In this document: positions 27,361 to 36,830 of the stretch, piece by piece
How the letters are laid out: every line of letters starts with the position of its first letter
How positions within the stretch are numbered: the stretch's first letter is position 1
IMG/VR virus record: IMGVR_UViG_3300017917_002938
Span: 62,001 to 126,000 of that record
DNA: 64,000 nt
Origin: a virus
Direction: 5' to 3' (one strand)
Program-made: the position numbers and the translations under genes
Notes under the pieces: generated by a model
The model's input: the letters and a program-made list of their open reading frames with translations, nothing else
Databases searched by the model: none
Told to the model about the DNA's origin: nothing

Positions 27361-29492
27361 TACTTTCCCCCAGATACCATTTTATGCACTGCCATGAAAT
27401 TATCATGGGATTGTGCAATATGGTTATGAAGTTGGGATCTTGCTTCAGGCTTCACTTTCTGAAGTGCTGAAAGGACTGCGTGAGCATGCTCGGCCTTAAC
27501 AAAGTGAGTCTTACCATTATCAAACTTAACATCAGCTCCACCCTTGGTTTTAAATCCTTCTTTACCTTTTACTTCATGAGCTTTAGCATCAGCCGCTTTA
27601 CTCAGCTGAACATGTACATGCTGGTCTGGTTCTTTACCAGAATCCGAACCACCATAATCATGGTCCTCATCATCACCTGATTTAGTTTTACCTTTTGACC
27701 ATTTTGGGTCTGTAGGATTTTTACGAGGGCGGCCGCGGCCCTCGTCAATGTCTTGCATTAGTGTTTTAAATGTTTTCATATTACTCTCGTCAAAGTGTTT
27801 GTAGTCAACGGTAGTCTTGTCACTTGTAGCTCCATGAGATACTAAGTGAACTTTGTCACCTTCTCTAGTAGCATGAACTCTTCTACCGGTTTCATCCTTG
27901 AATGATGTTTTTGAATTTACGCCAGATGGACGTAAATCTCTAATAGCTTTTTGATGTTCAGGATGTAAAGGATAGGAAGTATCAGCACCTTTATGCACAG
28001 TAATCATCTTACCCCAAGAATAGTTTTGTTTTTTAACAGTAACTGCTTCTTGAATATTATCACATACGCATGGCTCTTCCATACATTCTGGGCACAGATC
28101 AGACTCATTCATTTTAAGAATAGACTGTTCTCTTCCTTTTACTGATGCAGAATCGCTGCTTGCTTTTTTACGAGCTATCATTTGAATATTACTACGATCT
28201 GCTTCTGCTTTATCTTTTTTTGCTTTGAAATCATTTACTTGCTTTTCTGATTTTAATCTTTGCAATCTCGCTTTATTAAGATCATCCATTTCTTTTTCAA
28301 ATTCTGCACTTGACTCATTCATGCCTTTTTTAGCCTGTAAGTAAGCAGCAATTCCCATTATACGGCGCTTTTCTTTTGACTTACCTTTAAACTGAGGTGC
28401 ATTAGACTTTTTAAAGTCCCTTATGTAATCACCAGCAGTAGCAGAAGCTGGTAATTTTTCATCAAGCTGCTCTACATCCTCTTTCATTTGTTTACGTAAA
28501 GACATTTTAGCAGTATTCTCGGCATCTTCTTTATCGCTGTGATAAGATACTGGGCCTTCACCCATGTGCTTACCATCTTTATAATGATGAACCTGATACT
28601 CATTATACTCAGTATCTTTGTATACTCTTGCTGTATGAGATCCTTCTCCATGTTTGGAAATCAAACGCTTTCCAGTAGTCAAACTTGCTTCGTCAACATG
28701 TTCGAGTTCTTCCGGTAATTTACCTTTAGGCCCTGTTCGTTTGATATCATAAGCATGAGATTTAGTCATACCTATTTTGTCTCCCGGATATGTTTTTTTA
28801 TAAACTTGACCAGTACCATGTTGTTTAGCATAAGATGCTCTATTGGCCAAAGGATCAGAGTTATTATTACCTTCCTTTACATTCATTTGTTCTTCCTTGT
28901 ACGATTCTTTCTGCAGGTTTTTTCTAGTAGTCAACTTAACAGATAATGCAATACCCTTTGCACGCTTATCTTGTCGGGCTGCTGCAGCTTTTTGCGTATC
29001 ACCTTGTGCTACTCTTTTCATAAAGTTTTGATGACCATAATCACTAACCGCACTAGACATGTACTTGTCATGTGCTTGTTGGCTTATTTCATTAACTGTA
29101 CCAATGTAGTGATGATCATGCACCTTATAACCTTTGCGGCGATAATGCATGATAGCGGACGTGATAGCTTTTTCTTTATCTGGTCCTTTTACACGAACGG
29201 TCTTCTGAATAGTTTCTTTACGTTTAGAAACCATTGGGTGTTTAGGATCAGTTACTGTCAAGCCAATACGGTGTACATTTTCTTCTAACTCAACTTCTTC
29301 TTTATTTAAAGCTTTTCTGATACTAGCAGTAGTTTTTTCTATCTGTTTACCAGTTGCTTTCATAACATTACCTAGCCTATCAGTAGACTTTCTGAACTGA
29401 CCTTTAGCAGCCAATTCATCAGCCGACTTCTTTGCTTTTTCTTTATATCGGTCAAGCAGCTCTGAGCTAACCTCTTGAATTGACTTAGCCAT
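27360..29492 (-). CDS. Large head-internal polyprotein
   Basis: A 710-residue, highly charged protein made of separate modules joined by acidic linkers that end in head-protease-like sites: EEVELEEN (about 80), ELEHVDEASL (about 280), EDVEQLDEKLP (about 350) and LMQDIDEGRG (about 605). Modules include basic segments, a LCPECMEEPCVC zinc-ribbon-like knot (about 475) and a His-rich C-terminus. In T4 the prohead protease gp21 cuts after similar Glu sites. I infer a scaffold or core polyprotein cut into DNA-binding pieces within the head. Start at 29492 with GAAGAAG upstream. Confidence 0.7.
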   Translation of the reverse strand: MAKSIQEVSSELLDRYKEKAKKSADELAAKGQFRKSTDRLGNVMKATGKQIEKTTASIRKALNKEEVELEENVHRIGLTVTDPKHPMVSKRKETIQKTVRVKGPDKEKAITSAIMHYRRKGYKVHDHHYIGTVNEISQQAHDKYMSSAVSDYGHQNFMKRVAQGDTQKAAAARQDKRAKGIALSVKLTTRKNLQKESYKEEQMNVKEGNNNSDPLANRASYAKQHGTGQVYKKTYPGDKIGMTKSHAYDIKRTGPKGKLPEELEHVDEASLTTGKRLISKHGEGSHTARVYKDTEYNEYQVHHYKDGKHMGEGPVSYHSDKEDAENTAKMSLRKQMKEDVEQLDEKLPASATAGDYIRDFKKSNAPQFKGKSKEKRRIMGIAAYLQAKKGMNESSAEFEKEMDDLNKARLQRLKSEKQVNDFKAKKDKAEADRSNIQMIARKKASSDSASVKGREQSILKMNESDLCPECMEEPCVCDNIQEAVTVKKQNYSWGKMITVHKGADTSYPLHPEHQKAIRDLRPSGVNSKTSFKDETGRRVHATREGDKVHLVSHGATSDKTTVDYKHFDESNMKTFKTLMQDIDEGRGRPRKNPTDPKWSKGKTKSGDDEDHDYGGSDSGKEPDQHVHVQLSKAADAKAHEVKGKEGFKTKGGADVKFDNGKTHFVKAEHAHAVLSALQKVKPEARSQLHNHIAQSHDNFMAVHKMVSGGK

Positions 29493-29493
29493 G

Positions 29494-29895
29494 TTACTTC
29501 TTCTTATGGTTGCCGTGGGCTTCAGAAACAACGATCTCTAAATTCTCTACAGGTACTTTTTTTTCAATGCCATGCTCAAACATAACATCATACCATGCAA
29601 TAGATCCATCTTCAGTAGGTTCAGCATGCTGGGAGAAAAGAGTTCTACCCTCACCCATTGTCTTATGTTTTACATGAACAGCACATTGGTGTTGTCCTGG
29701 AGTATCTCTTTGGGCAGCTTCTTCCATTTTTTCATGAGCGGCCGATTCACCCTTTTTATCTTTCTTTAAGAGTTTAAAATCGTGCGCGTCAATCTTACCA
29801 TTTTTATTTTTATCAATTTTGTGTTGATTGCCTTTTAATACTTCTTGAATAGAAGCAAGCACTTCTGGTTTGTCATACTGTTTTCTTAAGTCCAT
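29494..29895 (-). CDS. EF-hand-containing internal virion protein
   Basis: A 133-residue protein with DKNKNGKIDAHDF (about 28-40), a complete EF-hand loop (D-x-N-x-N-G-x-I-D-x2-D). The C-terminal half (IAWYDVMFEHGIEKKVPVENLEIVVSEAHG) looks like a small beta domain also found in phage head polyproteins. It directly precedes the polyprotein gene in the transcript and is probably a head-internal calcium-binding protein. Confidence 0.68.
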   Translation of the reverse strand: MDLRKQYDKPEVLASIQEVLKGNQHKIDKNKNGKIDAHDFKLLKKDKKGESAAHEKMEEAAQRDTPGQHQCAVHVKHKTMGEGRTLFSQHAEPTEDGSIAWYDVMFEHGIEKKVPVENLEIVVSEAHGNHKKK

Positions 29896-29909
29896 TTTTT
29901 TCTCCTGGG

Positions 29910-30548
29910 TTAGTCTTCATCAATAATTTTAATCTTACGTTGCATTAGCAACCCTCTTGACACTTTCATTGAATCATTATCGATATCTCTGTCAGGAGGC
30001 TCGGCTGTTGGTTCGTATGGTTTACTAGCAAATCGTTTGGTTTTCTCAATATCAAATCTAGTCATATCAGGTAAAACGTTTGAACCTTCGTCAACCAGAC
30101 TTTTGATTTTGTTTAGAATATCGTCAATATAGTCATGCTCTTTTTCTAATTTCATATCTTTAGCATAACCTTTGATATTCTGTACTAACTTTTCTGCTTC
30201 CTTTACGTCCTGTTCTGCAGCTCTTTGTTTTACTTTAGCTGTTTTGTAGATACCAAACAATTTGTCATGGTCTATTAAAGATTTTTCTGCTAGACTTGGA
30301 CTAACATCTTTAGGTAGTTTTTGAGCATACAAAATTTGAGCTTTTGGTTCCATTTCAAAATGTTTAGTTTTGTATGTACCTGCAGCTATTTGATCTCTAC
30401 CATCTTTTTCAACATACGTTTTATCTCCCACATCGGGGAATTTAGTTTTAAGAACACCCATAACGGCTTCTTCCACTGAACGGAAGTTACCTTCTCCGCG
30501 CTTACCCTTAAGCACGTCCATAATTGTGTTCTCTACAGTTCTATACAT
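29910..30548 (-). CDS. Hypothetical virion-region protein, 212 aa
   Basis: A helical, charged protein. The ATG at 30548 overlaps the stop of the Dps-like gene (TAATG) and has AGGTGG upstream. SLVDEGS near residue 146 could be a head-protease site. Function unknown. Confidence 0.65.
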   Translation of the reverse strand: MYRTVENTIMDVLKGKRGEGNFRSVEEAVMGVLKTKFPDVGDKTYVEKDGRDQIAAGTYKTKHFEMEPKAQILYAQKLPKDVSPSLAEKSLIDHDKLFGIYKTAKVKQRAAEQDVKEAEKLVQNIKGYAKDMKLEKEHDYIDDILNKIKSLVDEGSNVLPDMTRFDIEKTKRFASKPYEPTAEPPDRDIDNDSMKVSRGLLMQRKIKIIDED

Positions 30549-30982
30549 TATCCACCTGTGGCTTTTAACATCCAAGCGTGTTTGGAGTGGGCATCTAATC
30601 TTCCTGCAATAAAATCAGCAAGACCTTGTTTGTTTAGATCATTTGCAAGTGCAAACGTCTTGTTCAATTCTGTTATTACAATGTAATTATCGCGTGATAG
30701 TTCATCTATCATATCTTTAGCAGATAATATTTTATCTTGATCTCTTATTTTAGATAGTTCCAACATTCGGTATAAGCTCCCAGGAGCAAAACTATCTAAT
30801 GCTCTTACTTCTTCAGCCATAGGATCTATTGAACCGTAAACCTCTTCATACAGATTACCAAAGAAGGTATGATACTGAGGGAAGTTAGGACCTTCAACAT
30901 TCCAGTGAAACCCCTGAGCCTTTAAGTAAAAAGAAAAGGTGGTTCCTAGGGCAATTTTCAGTTGATTGATTAACTCATCCAT
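30548..30982 (-). CDS. Dps-like ferritin
   Basis: A 144-residue four-helix protein. FYLKAQGFHWNVEGPNFPQYHTFFGNLYEEVYGSIDPMAEEVRAL holds the Dps ferroxidase residues His, Asp/Glu (HWN...H...F...Y...D..AE..R). Dps proteins bind or oxidise iron and protect DNA. It is embedded between head-internal proteins, so it may be made late or packaged to protect phage DNA. Confidence 0.85.
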   Translation of the reverse strand: MDELINQLKIALGTTFSFYLKAQGFHWNVEGPNFPQYHTFFGNLYEEVYGSIDPMAEEVRALDSFAPGSLYRMLELSKIRDQDKILSAKDMIDELSRDNYIVITELNKTFALANDLNKQGLADFIAGRLDAHSKHAWMLKATGG

Positions 30983-30983
30983 A

Positions 30984-33209
30984 TTATTTTTTCTTCGCTA
31001 GTTTTTTCTGCACTTGGGTTAATAATGTAGGGTCAGAAGAAAGTATGTCGGCTAACCTATCATACATCTTTGCCATTAAGTCCCTATCCTTTTGATTCAA
31101 TTTTTCTATATCGTCTAGATTACTTAAACGAGAAAGTATTTGAGAGAATTTAGTTTTATCTCCCGATACTTTTGTTCCTAGGTCACGCTCTCTTGCATAG
31201 CGTGTAGGATCTCTTTCTCTCATCTGCTCGAGCACGGTAGGGTGGTGAGCAAACCCACCTTGTATTTTCATACCTAGATCGGCTGCTGTCATTACAGTAC
31301 CTAAGCCTGTTGGTTTAGCAATTTCAAAAACTTCGGTTATGGTTTTTTTTTGTTGTATGTCACGAGTAATAGCTTGTGCGGAAGTTTTATCTCCTCTTTT
31401 GATAGCAGCTGCAGCCTTCATGTGTAGATTAGCTAGCATATGCTTGCCTTTTTGTCTTAACTTCGCTGCTTGCTGTTCATGAGAAGAGGCATTCTCATCA
31501 ATAGTAGTCAGAGCATCAAAAAACTCTTTTACATTAACCTTCTGTTTTTTCTGCTTAATAGGCTTTATTCCTTGCACAGTCATTTTTTTAAAGCCTTTTG
31601 ACTCATAATATTGTCTTGCTCTCTCACTAGCACTTTCATCCGACTCTGCTTGTACTTTTAGCTCTTTGACAATACGAGCTTGAACTCCGGGGTTTAGTGG
31701 ATCATGCATGTGAAGAGTTACAAGGTGGGTATGCTGCGGATCTTGAGTAGGCATGTCACTTATTCTTTTAGCAGTTTTACTAACTTGTTCTGCTAAATCA
31801 CTATCTAACCTTACAAAAGAATCACCGCCGCTAACAAATGAGTTTACTCTATTGAATGCTGCCTGTTGTGGAGTATAGTTTATATCTGCTGTTTTTTTCC
31901 ATTCGTTTATACCTCTAGTATAAACCTCGGCTACTATATTAAAAGGAATGTTGTATTGATCGGCTTTTTTCTGAAGAGAATTAATTTCTTGTTCACTTAA
32001 GTTGCTGATAAGAGCATTATATACCTTTTCAACATACCCTACCAAACGAGACATTTCTTTAAGTGTCTCACCGTGCATAGGTTCGTGAGAGAAAGCCATG
32101 AAGCTTTTCATACCAGGAGGCTTTCCATGATGTGTTCTTACACGCACAAGCCTTTGTTGTTCGGCTTGTTTTACTTTGGGCATTAAACGTAAAGCCATAC
32201 GTTTAATAAATTTAGTTTTTGAATCAATCATCTTATCTACACCAATTTTATCGGATGTCGACATATGTTGATAGCTTGCCCCTCTTTTACCGGCAAATCT
32301 TATACGAAGAACGTTCTTTGCTCTCTTCTCAGCTCTTCTTTTTAATGTAGTATCGGTAGCTAGTTTTTGTTTTGCAATGTTACGAGCACGTGTAAGTCTT
32401 GGGTTAATTCGTTTCATTAGCAGAGCGCGTTGACGTCTTTGCATCAGATTAACCACGCGTTCAAAAATATCTTCTGTAGTTTCTTTAACAGATTGAATGT
32501 GCTTTACTATCTCATCAGCGTGTGGATGTAATGCTTTAGGAAGACCGGATTTAAATTTTGATTTGTTGCCCGCTCTAGCATGCTCGCGCATTTTAGTGCC
32601 TGACATACCCTCAGCACCTTCGGCATCTGGATCACGGTGACCAGCTGAAACAACTTTAATGGATTTGAAATTATAGTGTCCGTGCTTACCTTCTACATTG
32701 TTGTAAGCTTTTAACTTCTTTTCATACTCATCTACACGATCAGACCCAGCAACTACCACTAGATGTTTGTGGCCAGCAGCATGTAGCTTAGATGCTGCGT
32801 GAAATATGGATGGATGTTCTTTAGAGGAACCAGTAACGTGAACGCTCTCACCCGCTACCTTTTTAAGGTAACCTAATTTTTTGTGTTGTGGGAGAGGATC
32901 TTTAGAAGTGCCTTCGGAATGGCTAGCTACAATATGAGCCTGGCCTCCGTGTTCATCTGCTACTTCTTTTACTTTATTGATAAGTTTTTCATGTCCGATG
33001 GTAGGAGGATTATAGCGTCCAAAAGCCATAACAGCAGTAGAATCCTTAGCTTCCGCAACTGGTCGCTTACCTAGTCCATCATCTATAAATGGATTAATGT
33101 CAATTTTATCAGGTGTTTCACCTGTAACAGTCTTACCCTTCTGAAGTTTTGCATCAGAAGCAGTTTCTTTAGCTGGTTTCTTACCAGCTGGTATATCTTT
33201 ATCTTTCAT
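30984..33209 (-). CDS. Head-internal polyprotein with N-terminal nucleotidyltransferase domain
   Basis: A 741-residue protein. After a short leader ending RPVAEAKDS comes a nucleotidyltransferase-like domain (about 57-235): VMAFGRYNPPTIGHEKLI corresponds to the G-x-F-x-P-x-HxGH motif and GMSGTKMREHARAG to the ISGT-x-R motif of NadM/CoaD-type adenylyltransferases. A long basic part follows, with TTIDENASS (about 555) as a further likely protease site. A TATAAATA late promoter lies 42 nt upstream. I infer an enzyme carried into the cell with the DNA, as T4 Alt is. Confidence 0.75.
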   Translation of the reverse strand: MKDKDIPAGKKPAKETASDAKLQKGKTVTGETPDKIDINPFIDDGLGKRPVAEAKDSTAVMAFGRYNPPTIGHEKLINKVKEVADEHGGQAHIVASHSEGTSKDPLPQHKKLGYLKKVAGESVHVTGSSKEHPSIFHAASKLHAAGHKHLVVVAGSDRVDEYEKKLKAYNNVEGKHGHYNFKSIKVVSAGHRDPDAEGAEGMSGTKMREHARAGNKSKFKSGLPKALHPHADEIVKHIQSVKETTEDIFERVVNLMQRRQRALLMKRINPRLTRARNIAKQKLATDTTLKRRAEKRAKNVLRIRFAGKRGASYQHMSTSDKIGVDKMIDSKTKFIKRMALRLMPKVKQAEQQRLVRVRTHHGKPPGMKSFMAFSHEPMHGETLKEMSRLVGYVEKVYNALISNLSEQEINSLQKKADQYNIPFNIVAEVYTRGINEWKKTADINYTPQQAAFNRVNSFVSGGDSFVRLDSDLAEQVSKTAKRISDMPTQDPQHTHLVTLHMHDPLNPGVQARIVKELKVQAESDESASERARQYYESKGFKKMTVQGIKPIKQKKQKVNVKEFFDALTTIDENASSHEQQAAKLRQKGKHMLANLHMKAAAAIKRGDKTSAQAITRDIQQKKTITEVFEIAKPTGLGTVMTAADLGMKIQGGFAHHPTVLEQMRERDPTRYARERDLGTKVSGDKTKFSQILSRLSNLDDIEKLNQKDRDLMAKMYDRLADILSSDPTLLTQVQKKLAKKK

Positions 33210-33250
33210 GTTTTCCTTTGATCAGGTTTACCTTAGCCTAACTGACCTTT

Positions 33251-33258
33251 TATTTATA
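33251..33258 (-). promoter_or_regulatory. T4-type late promoter TATAAATA
   Basis: A perfect late octamer on the minus strand, 42 nt upstream of the polyprotein gene at 30984-33209. Confidence 0.7.
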
Positions 33259-33276
33259 ATTTATTGATTTTATCTA

Positions 33277-34584
33277 TTATCTTGTTACTTCGTCCCAATC
33301 CATTGATGCATGAACAACCGTATTTAAGGTATCGCTAACAGCACATAGAGTCAATTCATACGGTGTGTTTGACAGTCCATCTCTTTCTAATTGAAATTTA
33401 AATAATGCTTCGCGTAAGATAGTAACAGGGACAGCAGATTGTGTTGTAGATGATGTAAACCCTGATGCAAGAATTCTTCCACCAGAAACAGTTGCTGAAT
33501 CTAATTTATACTCTATACTACTATTCGTTCCTGCACTGACCCAGGACCCCCCGCTTGTTGTTGCAGATGCTCTTACTTGCCAATTGACAACAGCGTTATT
33601 TGTTCCAGTAAGTAAGGATATTGCAGTTATAATTGCAATAGCGTCTAGATTAGAAGCTTTCAAACGAAGAGAGACTAAATTATAAAATGTTCCTGGCGTC
33701 GAAAGAGTTATAGGTGAAGTAACAGAACTTCCTACCGCTTGTTGTGTTCCACTTAACTCATACCCACCTTCTGATATTACAGTTGAACATATCTGTTTTA
33801 AAGTACTTGAGCTTGCTGTTGTTCCTGTATTCGTTATTTCATATCTCAAAGGAAGAGTAGCAGTTGTCATGTAAGGAACTGTATTACGGTTGTCGTTATG
33901 AAATACATGAGCGGTCTTCATTATTCCATCTACAACAAACCCACATCTGACATCACCAACACCTAGCCACTCGATATCAAACCATAGAATATTAGTTTTT
34001 GTAATGTCTAACCCTGTTGAGTGTTCGGGTGCAGATCCCTGTCCGGAATATCCAGTACCGTCAAACTTATCATGGTTCCAATTAGCTTGAGCTACCCTTG
34101 TTTCAACTACAGATCCACTTGTATATGATCTTATAACCAGGTAAGTTGTAGTACCGTCATTTTCTAAGAATACACCGTTTTGAGCACCAAAGTAACCAAT
34201 ACGCTGTCTAAGGTTAGCCTTTGGTGTGTTCATTGCAAATGTATTCATTATCAACAATGACTTACCGGGCTGGTAGGAGAATACTTTTGTTGTTTCTCTG
34301 ATAACTTCTGCACCTGATGCTGTGCTAACATTTAAATTAACAAGTGACTGATTAGAGGCAAATGCATAAGTTCCACCTGAGGTATTTGAAGTTGCCCAAA
34401 GCCCGTTATCACTATACCTATGAGAGCTATCAAATAATGTAAACGGCTGAGAGATTCTTAGTCGACCAAACGCATCTGTTAATGTTCCAGCCGGAGATAA
34501 TCTATCAGACATCATGAACACTTCATATCGTGTTCTGTTGTTTGTAAAATCTAGCTTATTTTGATCTGTTCTAAATTGAGCCAT
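33277..34584 (-). CDS. Virion structural protein (fibre/baseplate-type)
   Basis: A 435-residue beta-rich protein. LTDAFGRLRISQPFTLFDSSHRYSDNGLWA (about 36-65) is a pattern shared by structural proteins of marine T4-like phages and other large viruses. The rest is Thr/Ser-rich, as in fibres. Role inferred from location and composition. Confidence 0.7.
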   Translation of the reverse strand: MAQFRTDQNKLDFTNNRTRYEVFMMSDRLSPAGTLTDAFGRLRISQPFTLFDSSHRYSDNGLWATSNTSGGTYAFASNQSLVNLNVSTASGAEVIRETTKVFSYQPGKSLLIMNTFAMNTPKANLRQRIGYFGAQNGVFLENDGTTTYLVIRSYTSGSVVETRVAQANWNHDKFDGTGYSGQGSAPEHSTGLDITKTNILWFDIEWLGVGDVRCGFVVDGIMKTAHVFHNDNRNTVPYMTTATLPLRYEITNTGTTASSSTLKQICSTVISEGGYELSGTQQAVGSSVTSPITLSTPGTFYNLVSLRLKASNLDAIAIITAISLLTGTNNAVVNWQVRASATTSGGSWVSAGTNSSIEYKLDSATVSGGRILASGFTSSTTQSAVPVTILREALFKFQLERDGLSNTPYELTLCAVSDTLNTVVHASMDWDEVTR

Positions 34585-34586
34585 TA

Positions 34587-35753
34587 TTATCTTTCCCTTG
34601 CTAAGAAGTTAGCTCTGCTAAACTCAGAACGATCTACAAACTTAGTAGGGCGATTACCACGTACGGCAACAAACCCTTCCGGTTTTGTTTTTTGACCGGC
34701 AATATGGTGCTCGTATGTTGAGTTTTGAGACATTGAATTAACCAAAACATTTTTAGCTTGCTGTAAATGATGATGCATTTGTAATAAGCTATTAAAATGC
34801 TTTTTATTTTGATCTACGTGCTTTAAATGTCCTTGAAGTTCATTGTTTCTTGCATCAATAGCTTTGGTTGTTTTTAATTTACCTATCTCTTTAGTCATTC
34901 TTTCTTTGATGTGATCTTTGAAACCTTCATGAGACGGTTTTGTCTGATCCCGTACAGTTTTATTAATGTATGTTTTTAAATGTTCAGTATATGGTTCTGT
35001 AGCCTTATGAAAGTCTTTATGTGCATCGTTGAAGGCCTTAGTCGCAGCTTCTAGATGGGTGTTAAATTTTTGTTGATCTTCTTTTGAATATTTGTTCTTT
35101 GAGAAATCATGATGGGCTGATATAAGATGAACGTCGGGATGGTCTTTAAACCCGTGTTCGTGAGTGTCTGCATTATATTGAGCTTTCATATCATCTAAAG
35201 TCTTACCTTTATATGCAGTATGAATAACTACGCCTAATTTTGCTTTTTCAATCTTCTTACCCTCGGGCGAATCTTTTTTCGTAGAGTAAGTAATAGTGTT
35301 TGGTTTAAAATGATACTTGTTACCCTTATCCTCTACCTCATGTTTAGAGTACATAAAGTCACCTTGAAACACTCCTTGTTTAGGAGAAACCTTTTTCAAG
35401 TGTTTTAAACCTTCTTTTAACTTAGCCACTAACCCAGGAGCATGTCCGTGGTTTTTCTCGATATCTTCATCTGAATAGTTAAGCTTAGGATTCTTATTGA
35501 AGGCAGATTTAGATGCAATGAAGAATTTACCATTCTCCGGATGATGTCCAAATACGATTGCAGGAGAACCGTCATACTTCACAGACACGGATGTCTTATT
35601 ATGTTTGCCCATCAGCTTGTCGTGCACGTCTTTTAAATTGTGGAATGCATGAGCATACCCTTTATCACCTGCATTGATAGGATGATCTTCTAAATGCTCC
35701 AGGTGAGTAAGTTTGTTCTCATCTGAAACCGCTTCTACTAATAAACTCATCAT
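34587..35753 (-). CDS. Ligase-like nucleotidyltransferase (DUF6267-like), probably virion-associated
   Basis: A 388-residue protein. VSVKYDGSPAIVFG (about 57-70) matches motif I (K-x-D-G) of ATP-dependent ligases and capping enzymes, GVFQGDFMY (about 127-135) motif III, KLGVVIHTAYKG motif IV and, near the C-terminus, EGFVAVRGNRPTKFVDR has the EG-x-V...K pattern of motif V, after a long helical insertion. It starts MMSLLVEAVSDEN, with LLVE resembling a head-protease site. It lies among virion genes. Activity is inferred from motifs only. Confidence 0.7.
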   Translation of the reverse strand: MMSLLVEAVSDENKLTHLEHLEDHPINAGDKGYAHAFHNLKDVHDKLMGKHNKTSVSVKYDGSPAIVFGHHPENGKFFIASKSAFNKNPKLNYSDEDIEKNHGHAPGLVAKLKEGLKHLKKVSPKQGVFQGDFMYSKHEVEDKGNKYHFKPNTITYSTKKDSPEGKKIEKAKLGVVIHTAYKGKTLDDMKAQYNADTHEHGFKDHPDVHLISAHHDFSKNKYSKEDQQKFNTHLEAATKAFNDAHKDFHKATEPYTEHLKTYINKTVRDQTKPSHEGFKDHIKERMTKEIGKLKTTKAIDARNNELQGHLKHVDQNKKHFNSLLQMHHHLQQAKNVLVNSMSQNSTYEHHIAGQKTKPEGFVAVRGNRPTKFVDRSEFSRANFLARER

Positions 35754-35754
35754 T

Positions 35755-36810
35755 TTATTTTACTCTAAATTTAGTATCGTTAGGATATTCTCCACCTTTA
35801 GAGTTTCTTATCTCTACTAGATAATCGTACTCCGGGCTACTACAAAGGATAGAGATTTGTTTGCTAGCTTTTGTAGGATATTTAATTTCCTTAACAGTTA
35901 CATTTGTTAATTTATCTAATTTTTTTCTATCAATCCAAAAGACCTTCCAACCAAAGGATTCTTTCTTTACATAGAAATAATTCATTCCCCAAGCTCTTTC
36001 AAATATTTTTTTGAGCTCAGCTGCATTAGGTCTCTTTACTGGTTGTTTAGCTCTGATAGCTTTAATGCCATTTCTTTCATCAAACCCAGCTTGTACTTTG
36101 TTTAGATCTACACCAAAGGAATTAAGAAAATCTGCCCCGGGTGATTTTGGTTGAAGTTCTCCAGAAGCATTAAAAAGAGACGCAGCTCCAGAATATGAAC
36201 TGAAAGTGTATCCGTTTATATCCTTCAAACTAATATACCATTTTTTATTAGTAGTATCGGTAAGAACGATATCACCAATAATGGCTCCTAGATCCTCAAT
36301 TCTGACATTTTCTTTCTTTGTAGATCCTGTTCTTTGGATAGCACTAGTAATCTCTACTTTTGCAAAATCAGAATTAGCCTTATTAAGCTGCTCTATGAGA
36401 TCAGCCATTTTTTCTTCTTTGATCCCACTACCAAAATAACTAGCAAGATTACTTACAATTGTTTTTTCAAAATTTTCACCTTTATTAGCACCCCTTGCAA
36501 TTACTAAGTCTATCTTATCGTCCCCCCACACAAATTCTATGCTAGGAAATTTACTACTGTTTGGAGAAAGGGGGTTAGTTTTTATTTTTGAAAGTGCTGT
36601 TATCTTTTTTAAATCGTTAGGCAGCTTTCCTAAGACTAATTCAGAGGTATCATTTTGAGTATTGATAAGCTGCAATCTATATTCACGGGAAAAAGATTTA
36701 TCCGTAGGAGTTCCACCATTTGGTTGCTTGGGTGCTATTTGATAATTATATTGTTTTGTTATAGCAGAAAGAGCTTCTGCTATTTGCTTGTATTCCGCCA
36801 TGGTACCCAT
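35755..36810 (-). CDS. Hypothetical protein, possible PD-(D/E)XK nuclease
   Basis: A 351-residue protein. IGDIVLTDTTNKKWYISLKDINGYTF (about 178-203) resembles the D-x-n-(E/S)-x-K core of restriction-type nucleases, and GANKGENFEKTIVSNLASYF upstream could be the leading helix. AAGGAG lies 6 nt before the ATG, and CCTAAATA lies 21 nt upstream. It is adjacent to the ligase-like gene, which would suit an end-processing pair. Function is not certain. Confidence 0.65.
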   Translation of the reverse strand: MGTMAEYKQIAEALSAITKQYNYQIAPKQPNGGTPTDKSFSREYRLQLINTQNDTSELVLGKLPNDLKKITALSKIKTNPLSPNSSKFPSIEFVWGDDKIDLVIARGANKGENFEKTIVSNLASYFGSGIKEEKMADLIEQLNKANSDFAKVEITSAIQRTGSTKKENVRIEDLGAIIGDIVLTDTTNKKWYISLKDINGYTFSSYSGAASLFNASGELQPKSPGADFLNSFGVDLNKVQAGFDERNGIKAIRAKQPVKRPNAAELKKIFERAWGMNYFYVKKESFGWKVFWIDRKKLDKLTNVTVKEIKYPTKASKQISILCSSPEYDYLVEIRNSKGGEYPNDTKFRVK

Positions 36811-36830
36811 TTTTTTCTCCTTTTATGGGG

